Part shown: positions 11,458-26,664 of the stretch, piece by piece
Numbering within the stretch: the first letter of the stretch is position 1
Layout of the letters: every line of letters starts with the position of its first letter
Origin: Triatoma infestans
Lineage: Eukaryota; Arthropoda; Insecta; Hemiptera; Reduviidae
Direction of reading: 5' to 3'
NCBI GenBank assembly: GCA_011037195.1
Contig: JAAEAF010003593.1
Coordinates: forward strand, 1-64,000
Length of the DNA stretch: 64,000 nt
Position numbers and translations under genes: made by a program
Notes under the pieces: model-generated
The model's input: the letters and a program-made list of their open reading frames with translations, nothing else
Database searches by the model: none
Told to the model about the DNA's origin: nothing

Positions 11458-12638
11458 AATGCACTCATAAAATATTCTATAATCTGATTATTAATATCTA
11501 AAGAGAAGTTCTCCACACTGTTATCATTTTTCAGTAACCTAAACGAAAAAGTGGTACATGAAAACATCGATTGCATTGTTATCTGCTACCTAACAATCAT
11601 AACCTTTGAAATGTCAAATTTTCAAAATACTTTACTATAGCGAAATATTTTTCGACTTAAATTCTTTAACAGCATACTTTAATAGTATAATTATTATGAA
11701 AGCAAAAGTGAAACCAAGAAAACTAGATAAGTGGGGGGGGGCCCTCTGGTGTTAAAAAGTATCTACTCTAATTCAAAACTTCTTCATTAAAAGAAATAAC
11801 ATTGATACCACTTAGAATGGAAATATTAAGTTATACAACGTAAATTTTGACTAATGATGAGGATCCCATTTCGGGCAAAATATATCAACTACTCAAAAAA
11901 TATCATGCCATTTTAATGATTTTTTCCGTTTCGCAATTTTCGCGAAACAGTTCCAATAATATTCCTTTAATATTGATTATTATAAGTATTTAGGTCTATC
12001 ACTTTTGCTTGAAACATTTCCTGAGGAAATAGATTGAAAGCGGTACAGAATAGCTGAGGTTAGGGTTTTGCTGGACCTCATGAATTTATAAATATGATTC
12101 CCATCTCACTATAATTCTATTAAATAAAAAATAAATCCGTCCGTTTTAATAATTTGAAGACAATCCCTTAAGTGTAGAATTGTGGAAACCTGGTTAGTAA
12201 CAAAATAGCGCGATTGTTTTTTTTTTTTATGTTAGTTTCATCCGGTAAAGAAGGCAGGCTTCCACATTCCGCAATCTGAAACAATAGCAAAGGCCACTTC
12301 TATCTGTCAAAAAGGAGAAATTTTTTCCCGTGGTAAAAGGAGTCCATACTTCAGTAGGAGCTCCACCACTTAAACAGATTCTGAAAACTGTTGTATTTAA
12401 CAAATATTTTCTATGAAATATTTGTGTATCATTCTTCACCTTTATTTTTTCTTTTTCCATGTTTACCCTTTGCAATTTTATTTTAAAATTAGAATCAAAT
12501 CATATAATAGTGTTTTCGCAACAGTAGAGGTTTCACATGTTCAGGTTCCAGAGGAAAATTAGGAGGTTTCAATTCTGTTCAATGTGTCTAGATTTCGATC
12601 AAAACCAGTAAATTGCCTTCCGTGGCAAATTTTTTTAT
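11458..12638. promoter_or_regulatory. 1.18 kb divergent intergenic region between GTPBP10 and TRNT1
   Basis: The region separates two divergently transcribed genes, so it must hold both 5' regions. No core promoter motif stands out. It contains a G9 run near 11732 and, near 11870-11900, a TTTCGGGCAAAATATATCAA-like phrase related to the hairpin-ended repeat family. The minus-strand open frame at 12227-12475 has no recognisable features. Confidence 0.4.
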
Positions 12639-14018
12639 TTGATGTTTACATTCTTGAAGAGAGGGAGCCAGATTTTGATGCAATCAGAATATCGTAATGC
12701 ATTTTTATTTGGAACAAACATTTTACGTAAATATTCATTAAACAACTTGAACAAGGTACCATTTACCATGAAAATAGATACGCCTGAATTTAGAGGTATA
12801 TTTTCACCTGGTTTGCAAACCCTATTAGATATATTTGAAAGACATAAGTATGAAATCAGAGTCGCAGGTGGGGCTGTTAGGGATATTCTTCTCGGAAAGC
12901 ACCCTAAAGATGTGGATTTTGCCACAACCGCTACGCCGGATCAAATGAAAGAAATGTTTACAGAAGAGGATGTAAGAATGTTAAATATGAAAGGTGAAAA
13001 ACATGGAACAATAACTGCTAGGATAGATAATGAGAATTTTGAAGTGACAACTTTAAGAATTGATGTTACAACTGATGGTCGACATGCAGATGTTATGTTC
13101 ACAACTGATTGGGAACTTGATGCTAACCGACGAGATTTGACTATAAACTCCATGTTCCTAGGTGTTGATGGTACACTTTATGATTATTTTGGTGGATATG
13201 AAGATTTAAAAAACCGACGAGTATTATTTGTTGGTAATGCGAAAAAAAGAATTCAAGAGGATTATTTAAGAATTTTAAGGTATTTCCGATTTTTTGCACG
13301 AATTACTGAAAAGCCAGAATTCCATGATGAAGATACCATTGTTGCAATTAAGGACAATGTAGAAGGTCTAGGAAGAATTAGTGGTGAAAGGATATGGCAA
13401 GAATTAAGTAAAATTTGTAGTGGTAATTATGTTGGCAGTATAATACAGAAAATTATTGAAGTAGGGGCAGCTCCTTATATAGGACTTCCTAAAGATCCAA
13501 ATATAAATGAACTGAAATGTGTTTGGGAAAGAGGTAAAAATTTAAACATGCATCCATTAACTGTTTTAGTTTCTGTGCTTAATAGCGAACAAGAAATGAT
13601 GACATTCCATGCACGATGTAAATTTTCTACATTTGAACGTGAATTAGGGCTTTTTATTATTAAACATCGTAATAATGACTGTAAATCTGATAATCCCTTA
13701 AGACCATATCAGAACTTAATATTTAAAACAGATGGTAAGTTATCAGACACACGTGCGCATATAATTGAATTACTTAAATATAAAGCAGATTTAGCACTTT
13801 TACATGAATTTAAAACATGGGAACCGCCAAAATTTCCATTAAATGGAAACTTGCTCAAGGAGCATGGTGTACCCGCGGGCAAACCAATTGGAAGAGTAAT
13901 GAAAGAATTAAAACTTCATTGGATTGAAACTGATTTTAAAATGAATCAGGATGAACTCATAGAACTTTTACCTAAAGTTATGGAAGAATTGAATATTAAG
14001 ACACAATCAATGAATTAA
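12639..14018 (+). CDS. TRNT1: CCA-adding tRNA nucleotidyltransferase, mitochondrial/cytosolic, 459 aa, intronless
   Basis: The enzyme adds or repairs the 3' CCA end of tRNAs using CTP and ATP. This is one uninterrupted frame. The class II nucleotidyltransferase signature is complete: GGAVRD (~77-82), catalytic DVD (~91-93) followed by FATTATP, RRDLTINSM (~164-172, nucleotide selection), and EDYLRILRYFRF (~207-218) at the start of the RNA-binding helical region. Length fits eukaryotic TRNT1. The N-terminus (MMFTFLKRGS...RKYSL) is basic and lacks acids for the first ~16 residues, consistent with a mitochondrial presequence. An internal Met at residue 44, just before conserved sequence, could start a cytosolic form, as known for this family. 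The absence of introns contrasts with every other conserved gene here. It might reflect ancient retroposition or intron loss. Confidence 0.96.
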   Translation: MMFTFLKRGSQILMQSEYRNAFLFGTNILRKYSLNNLNKVPFTMKIDTPEFRGIFSPGLQTLLDIFERHKYEIRVAGGAVRDILLGKHPKDVDFATTATPDQMKEMFTEEDVRMLNMKGEKHGTITARIDNENFEVTTLRIDVTTDGRHADVMFTTDWELDANRRDLTINSMFLGVDGTLYDYFGGYEDLKNRRVLFVGNAKKRIQEDYLRILRYFRFFARITEKPEFHDEDTIVAIKDNVEGLGRISGERIWQELSKICSGNYVGSIIQKIIEVGAAPYIGLPKDPNINELKCVWERGKNLNMHPLTVLVSVLNSEQEMMTFHARCKFSTFERELGLFIIKHRNNDCKSDNPLRPYQNLIFKTDGKLSDTRAHIIELLKYKADLALLHEFKTWEPPKFPLNGNLLKEHGVPAGKPIGRVMKELKLHWIETDFKMNQDELIELLPKVMEELNIKTQSMN

Positions 14019-17000
14019 CTTTATTTTTTTCTTTTTTACATCATATTTATTTTTAATATTTATATATTTGAAATATATGTTTACAGACAAAAATTGTGTT
14101 AAACAATGCTTTTCCTATAAATTCTCATGCACTTTTTGGTCTTTTAAATTAGTAACATAAATTATTTACATTTCAGGCCATTGAACAAGGAAAAATGCTT
14201 TGATAAATTAAAAATATGTATGATATTATCGCTTTGTTTGGGGATTGCTGCAGTTTCAAAATGTATAGTTAGCTTTTAAAGAGGAGCAGGTACTATTTAT
14301 TAGCAAATTTGCTTGATAGTCTGATTTAAAATTATTTGTCCTTTAAAGATTCATGTTGAAGGTTTATGTTTCTTGTATATCACTGGCAAAGGGGACTGCA
14401 TTTCTTCAGTTTTTCGAAATTAGTTTTTTAAAATACATTCTTTAAATTCTCAGAAAGTGATAAAAGATTTTCAAAATTTGTGTTTGCGATGATAAGGGCG
14501 AGTGTGTGACGGAACTTCATAACTATGAAACCGCCGACTGTTCAAAATATAATGTTCTTTTTATGTTTCACTAGGAAATCCCGACTACTAGGTTCAGGAT
14601 CAATCGATAAATCAAAAGTTCCAAATTATTTGATTAGATTTTTCATTTTTTCGTACTCATTTTGAAAACAAGTTCATCGATTTTGTTTAACTTGTCTATT
14701 ATCGTACCTCAGTTATAATTGAAATATTTTTCCGAGAATATCATTTTTTTAGATAATTTTTTGTTGGAGCTATATTGTTGAGCATATCTTGAAACGCGCT
14801 AATTCAGAGTATTGGATCCATTCCCTTCGTAACATTAAGAGTTGAGAAATTCATTAATTTAAGGAAATGAATTTAAAGCCTTTCTAACCAGATTTTTTCG
14901 TTTTCGAAAGCATCTTCGAAGAATGTTGACATGTACCAAGTACAAGTGTATTTTGAAACTTATATATTTAAAACTTCAGAAGGAAATCATAGAAATAATT
15001 TCGCAGTAAAAGTCTCAATGAACTAGGTTTCAGATTCTCATTGGTTTTGAGAAAGTTTTTATTGATGTATATAACATTTGTACACACTAGTTTGTGAAAA
15101 AAATCCGATTAGACCATCAAAACATTGCTGTTGATACAAACCTGATCAAATTATTTTTTACTGTTTTACTATTGATTTAAAATCAGTAATTTAATTAAAA
15201 TAATAAATATTTCATAATAATCAAGCAAGTAGTCGAGAAAGATAAATTTGATTGCAGTTCAAATTAGTTTTGCTAAACATGAAAATTATGATTTCTTGAA
15301 TTTTTAACTTACTTTTATGCGCTTTGACAAATTATGATTAAAAAAAACATTACAAATTTTAACTGAAACCCAGCAAATTTTCGTGTTTGTTCTGAAAATG
15401 GTTGGAATATAGCCTCTTTGAGTGAGTCCTTTTTTCAAACCAAATGAAGTTCTTTAAGAACTAACACTTAAAAGAGTTCTTTGAAAATTCTTCAATCATT
15501 TACTCTAGTTTTTTTTTTACTATACCGTTTCTAATGATATTATTCTATTGCTATACTTACTATTGTTTTCTAAATAGTATTCTCTAAATTAGAAAAATAA
15601 ATTCTATGTATCTTCAACAATCATCCAAGGAAATGGTATCTTATTGGTATGAATTGATGTAGTTGCAAGTATATTTTATAAGAATTCTCGTCTCTAATTC
15701 GACGATATCGTTGTAAGATATAAACCATATTTTGTAAGAACTCATAATAAAAAAAAAAATGCAAATAATTTTGTAATTTGTTAAGGGATGTAATGAAGAT
15801 GTAAGGCTTGTGGCCAGAGCTTAGATAGTGAACATCGGCCATTCAGAGACATTACATTTAGATTGCCATATGATTACAACTTTCTTGCTGCAGAGTGGAT
15901 GTCAAATATCTTGAAGGACGTCATTATCCATTCATGTCTAAAATATGTTCTGTAAATCTATAGGGATATCGCAGTTGAAAAGGATTGGTTGCAGTATGAA
16001 TTTGAATAAAACAATTTAGAATGGCACTTAATTACTAAGAGTTGGCAATGATGTAGACAAAGATTTTTAAGATCACGTGGGTTGTAAGATTAGAAGGGTA
16101 TTGATTATGGAGAATAAGGCTGAATGCGAAAAGTTTTACTTCTAAAGTTCGAATCCTTATGTCCATAGATGATGGGCCACTACGCCACTGGCCACAGTTA
16201 AACTTCCGTTGCGTAAAATAAAGACTGCGTTTGTGTCGGGTAGTTTTTCAGCATTCTTAGAATATCATTTAATGTGAAAATTAAATGAATTAATATTACC
16301 ATTCGGGAAAATCTATTACAATTATATGGATTTGCATAAGAAATTAGACACCAGAATCCCAATGGTTTCTACTAATCTTTTTTGCTTTCTCTTACTGCTA
16401 GTTTTATACATAAATCTATTACATCTTTTATACTTAAGAAACGTTTCAAGCATTCTATCCTAATCATTTCTTTAAGGATTAAAAGACTATTGCTTTAATA
16501 GTGAGTAGTAGACTCTTTTTTTTTTTCATTTTAATTCTGCCAAGACTTGAAATAAAAAAAAATCAAAACAATAGTTTACTTTTTTTTAAATGATTTGGAT
16601 GACCAAATAGCGGCTTTTCATGATGATGACAAATGATAGATCTTCAGTTTGATTTAAAATATTGTTATTAAATAGGATCATTTTTTTCCCCTCAAAATAA
16701 ATAAACATAAATAAAAAGTACGCAAATTTTATTTTTTTTTTCTTAAATAACAATTTTATTAGAGAATAACAATTATTGAAAAATATATTAATATTAAAAA
16801 AAATATAGGCCTTTTATATTTTTTCATAAAATACAAACTTAATAGTTTTTTACTTTTTTTAATCATTTAATAACAATAACATTCCAGTGTTTTATGTTTT
16901 ATTATCTAGTTGAAAGTGAGTTATACAGAAAACAGCGGAAGTAAAAATAGGCCTTTTTTTAATTAAAAAAATATTGTTTCTTCTACATTATCACACACTT

Positions 17001-17239
17001 GGAAAAAAAAAAATAGAATATTTAATCTTCTCTCAAACACAACAATAACAAAAACAAAAACTTTCTTTTTTTTTTGGAATGCAAAATGGGAAGAACATTT
17101 ACGAAAATATGTTTTTTTATTCTTTTTATGTATTAAAAGTTATTCGTTTCTTTGTTTTTTGTTGTATTTTCGTTCTTAACGCTCTTTTTTTTCTTAAAGT
17201 TCTTCATTGATCACACGAATTGTAATAGTCTTTCCATTA
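14019..17239. other. 3.2 kb AT-rich intergenic region, convergent 3' flanks of TRNT1 and TRABD
   Basis: No coding region supported. A CTTTCTCTTACTGCTAG phrase near 16385 is a likely relic of the hairpin-ended repeat's end. From 16500 to 17200 the sequence is dominated by long T and A runs. A short segment at 16135-16205 contains AGTTCGAATCCTT, resembling a Pol III B box, but no matching tRNA fold is seen. Confidence 0.4.
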
Positions 17240-20200
17240 TTATTTAAAGGAAGACATAATTTTGTTGCCAATCGCTGCTAGCGGTAGACGTTTAGAAACT
17301 TTGAAGCCTAAGTAGATTAATGCCAAACCAAGAACTGTTTTTTTAAACAATCCACGCTTATTTGATTCATTAACGCTAAAAATGAAAACAAAAAAAATAT
17401 CATTAATATAATAATATTACAAATTATAAATTGTGAAAATAATAACTGAAATCCGTTTTTAGAGATATCACAGTGCGTTTCTTACCAATCATTTATTCTT
17501 TTTTTTCTGCAATTCTATATACAATTCCGACCTTTCTAACTAATCTGTTCAAAGATGGATTGTTTACAACATATTTGATGTAGCCCTTAACTATTAAATG
17601 CTAATTTCAAAGAAACTTAACGCCCATAGTATCCCAAACACTCGTAAAATCAATTTACATAAAATGTTTCGAAGTAAATAATAATATTAGATAATAAGTA
17701 TATTTGGCATGATTGCAGCAGTCTGCCAAAGTTTACTATACATTGGGAAAAAAAAGGAATTAAAACTTGATTTCTAAATAAATTATATCAAATAACAAGG
17801 ATGACAAAAATAAATAATACTGAGAAAATTCGGAGTGTGAGTATAAAATATTGATTTTATATAAATTTATCTAAGTTTCATTTAATTCTGAAAATAGCAA
17901 TTTTCTAAGAGAAATCAGTTAGCCAATCATATCGTAACACTCCAAGTATGTCGATCATAGCGAATCAATGGACGAGTATGCGCTTGTCCGGTCAAGAAAG
18001 CAATAATTTCCTCCCTCTTAAGATAAATTACCATAATAACAATTAAATAACTGAAATTCCCCCAAAATGTGATATACCTCTTCGCGGGTATTGAAATTAA
18101 AAGTGAGCACAATTCTACATCAGGATCTCTCTCTCTCAAGCAAGGTTTATTTCAAATATAGTAATTTGAAATAAATTACCTCAGTGGTTCAATTTATCAG
18201 ACAATGAGATGCTAACCTTATCACGATGTTACGAAATTAAAACCCTGTATAGCAAAAAACATTCGGAAACTGTTGCACAGGCTACAGTTTCTACATATAA
18301 TTGTTTTTTATAGAGTATCTTTTTACATTTGGAAGTTGCATTAGCTTTTCTGGCCAATTAGGTTAGAACACTGAAAATCAAACTGCTAATGCTTATAAGT
18401 GTGAGCCAGTGTTAAACTTTATAACAAAACAACGAACTTCATTTCTGATAACTTATATGGCAACAATTTTTGGAAGGCGATAATCGGGTAAAGGTAAAAT
18501 TAGCAGACTAAAGCCCGTGATCCACTATTAAAAACATGAATTGTGGGATATTATTATTAGAAAGAAATTGATGTCAAACCCTAATTAAATCAAGTTTAGC
18601 TGCGGATATAAGTTTATATTGATAATAGATTTAGAAAACTATTTTTAGAAAATTGAGAATAACTGAAAACACATTTATTGAAATTATCCTTTTTGGGGGA
18701 TCATTCGCATTATTCAAATAGCATTCCAAGATAGAACTTGTTTATATTTTGCTGATCATAGTCAGACTAAAGTTCTATTTATTTTTTTTTTAATATAAGG
18801 CGCGTCAACATCTATGGTAATTGGCGCCCGGAGCCTTCTCAGTGCACTTCCAGGCTCTCGTTAGAGACACACTGTCCATCACTAGTAAGCTGTAGGGGCT
18901 CTTAGGACTAGAAAATCTAAGGGCAGCACTACTAGACTCGATCCCGGGACTTCGTCAGAATTAAACGAATTCCATTACACGTGTTTTATATATAAATTAA
19001 AAACTTACGCCATAATTGGATGTATATCCTCTTCTTTTACTTTACCCCACATCGCTTTAATGCCAGGTGTGTGTCCAATTCCGACTACACCAACAGCAAC
19101 AGTGGGTTCTAGTACTCCTGAAACAAAAAATAAAGCCACATGCAACAGAAAGATGATAAACTTAAACGTTATTTAAAATTATGGTAATTTTATGGAAATA
19201 TAAATAACTTACTATCTACGTTTTCAAAAGTACATTGTGTAGCCATTTGAAGACTATATGTAAGATATGTGTCTCTTTCTTCGATAAATACTTTGCCCAG
19301 TTCAGGATATTCATTGGCCATATCTTTTAACATTGATTCAAGTAGATCTGACTGTTTAAATTTTTCAACATCTTCACGGCTGGATGAACAAAACAAATAA
19401 TGGTTGTTGATTTCAAGAAAAAAAAACAATAATGCTATTTAAAACTAAATCTCTGTACCTAACTTTAGGCTTTTGAAAGACAAGCGACAAAGTAAGACGT
19501 ATCCTTTGCCACCAAGAAAGAACACTAAGAGCTCTTTTTAGTGTAACTTGTATAGGACGGTCACCAAATTGAAATAAACATCCTCTTGATTTCTTGACCT
19601 GAAATATTATTGATATTATTAATAATATATATGCACAAGTTAAACAGTAATTTTTTTTTAGGGAAATGAGCCTTGTTTTAAATTTGACTATCAGGCGAAA
19701 ATAAAATTTAAAAAATTAAGACCTCACTGAAAGCTCTTCTAAATTCTCCACCCGGGGCCATTCCTAAATCTCTCGTCAGTTGAGCGGACAAGTTTAATAG
19801 AAGAATATTCATCAGTCCTTGCAACGTTCCATTTTCCTTTATAATCGTTCGCATCTTTTCTATTTAAAAAGTTATTAATTTGTATGAATTAATGAGCAAT
19901 AATTTTTCTCCATGTTAATATTTTGTTACTTACCAAGCGACAAATTCCTCGCTTCTTCTTCAATGGTTTTTTCATCCATTTTTAGAATGTTGGCTCGGCT
20001 TTTACACAATTCCACCACAACTATATGTGGATTTACCGTTCTTATAACCTGAAAGCGACTGAATGTTTAACAAAAAATGAATATATAAATCCAATATGTA
20101 ACTGCAAATGCGTAGAAGATGGTATCTTTTTTTTTTTAATCTATTACTATTAAAACATTTTAATATAGTTACTCTGCTGACATCGTCCTGGCTTTCGTAA

Positions 20201-20492
20201 CTAAAATGTGCTGTACCAATTAGATATAACTTTGAGTTGTTAGGTCCACGTAAGAGTGTAACAGTTTCGGGTAGATTGGCATCAAAATTTTCAATACTAT
20301 CTGAAATATTTTTTAGTTATATAATATTTTGTTCCAGAAAATAAACTGCATTTAATTAAGAAAATTACCTATTTTAATGTTGTCATCTTCAATATTAAGA
20401 TCTTTATTTTCTACACATTCTCCTTGTCCAATATTTTCAGGGACAGTTTCCATATTTTCAGTAGAATCTTTTACTCCATCACCACCGGCCAT
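17240..20492 (-). CDS. TRABD: TraB-domain-containing protein, 8 exons, 351 aa
   Basis: Rebuilt exons (minus): 20492-20369, 20300-20173, 20048-19934, 19859-19723, 19598-19459, 19379-19213, 19117-19009 and 17375-17240. Phases are consistent and total 1056 nt. The product has an acidic N-terminus (~1-45), then the TraB/PrgY hallmark RGPNNSKLYLIGTAHFS (~59-75, GTAH motif) and VVVELCKSR (~94-101). Next come CLFQFGDRP and SWWQRIRLTLSL. The second conserved histidine region VGIGHTPGIK is at ~282-291, and a hydrophobic C-terminal segment (VLGLALIYLGF) is probably a membrane anchor. The family is related to bacterial TraB and to Tiki-type proteins. Animal and plant members are linked to mitochondria/ER membranes, but the biochemical activity is not settled. 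The last intron (1.63 kb) holds a SINE-like repeat. The gene is divergent from pontin. Confidence 0.92.
17376..19008 (-). other. Large last intron of TRABD (1.63 kb)
   Basis: Noncoding, AT-rich, bounded by a GTAAGT donor and a TTTTTAG acceptor on the minus strand. The main identifiable content is the short GC-richer repeat at 18798-18965. The open frame at 17927-18139 is not supported as a gene. Confidence 0.7.
18798..18965 (+). repeat. SINE-like short interspersed repeat, copy A
   Basis: GC-richer than its surroundings. It shares an ordered series of blocks with 23115-23240: GTCAAC, ATTGGCGCCCGGAGC, TTCTCAGTGCACT, CTGTA-AGGCTC, TAAGGG-AGC and GGACTTCGTC. Near its right end, ACTCGATCCCGGGACTTC resembles a tRNA-derived B-box neighbourhood. 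Family and orientation are not certain. Confidence 0.5.
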
Positions 20493-25589
<5,097 letters not shown>

Positions 25590-25646
25590 TTATTGCAAAG
25601 TTGGTTTTTGTAATTTACTTTTTTTAATTTCACTTATATTTGAAAT

Positions 25647-25652
25647 AATAAA
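25647..25652 (+). terminator. Pontin polyadenylation signal AATAAA
   Basis: Canonical AATAAA about 58 nt after the pontin stop codon, followed by T-rich sequence. Conserved at the equivalent place in unit 2. Confidence 0.65.
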
Positions 25653-26664
25653 ACATTATTTGGCAATTTTATTTTGCCGAAAACCATTTCATCTTAATTT
25701 CAAATTGAAATTGTTTATTTGTAATTATTTTTATTTTACTTTTTCAATTAAATATATTTTGTACATATTAAAATAATGTTGTTTAAGAAGATTTCATTTT
25801 TTGTTTTGTAAAGGAAGGTTAAAATTATTGCCTTTACACCTCTCAAATGAGAAAACTATAGAATGTGATGGAAGCTTTAATTAAAAGAAAAAAAAAAGTA
25901 TTCAAATTTGGCAGCTCCTAGCACTAAATTTAATCCGGAAAATCGAGACAGAAACATTTATAAACTTTTCCAATTTGTTATTTAAGTTTGTGATAATATT
26001 TATCTTAAAGAACATTGCACTTTATATCCAACAATCTCGCTTAAGAAAATTTAATTCAATTTTTTTAGGTTCTAACTTGTAACTCTTTTAGGTAGGCGGA
26101 AAGGGTTCTAAAGTATTAAATGAATTAGACTAAAAAATATAAAGAATATATTTTTAATTAGACTTTTCATTTATGCTAAGTTGCAATGGTTTTATGGCGT
26201 CACCGCTAATGTCCAAAACAAAACAATTACACTTTGAAATGAGGTTAAATTACAACTCAGCAATGTGATTTAATTTTTAGTAAATAATAAGATCTGGGAT
26301 TTGTGACAAGATTCTTCATTTTATTGGCTTTTGAGGTAAATTAAGTTGTACGGTCAGAAACTGTAAGTTGAAGTCAATTCCTTACATGCCCTGCAGTAGT
26401 CAATAAGAGCATGCTAGGACGGATGAAATCCCAGATAATATCCAGCATTGCAAACCTAACCATGCATTAAAAAAAAAGTTTTGCTAAAAACACACGATAA
26501 AGACCCTGGATTAAAACGAATGAAATCGATATTCGACTAGGTGTCCCTCCAAATGAGGTTTACTATTAAAGTTTGCATCAACTGCTTATCAATCACCCCA
26601 AATAAGTGCATTTTTTTTTTTTAACATGTTAAGTACAAATGAAACCAATATTAATTAGCAGAAT
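25653..26664. other. Intergenic, convergent 3' ends of pontin and regucalcin copy 1
   Basis: Noncoding AT-rich sequence also present in units 2 and 3. Two motifs recur in all three units: GCATGCTAGGACGGATGAAA, and an A-run followed by GTTTTGCTAAAAACACACGA. No open frame of interest. Confidence 0.5.

Noticed and set aside
12227..12475. 82-codon minus-strand frame upstream of TRNT1
   Set aside because: No recognisable motif, unusual composition, and not linked to GTPBP10 by plausible splicing.
16135..16205. Possible tRNA or tRNA-derived SINE (AGTTCGAATCCTT)
   Set aside because: Only a B-box-like phrase; no cloverleaf and no properly spaced A box on the same strand.
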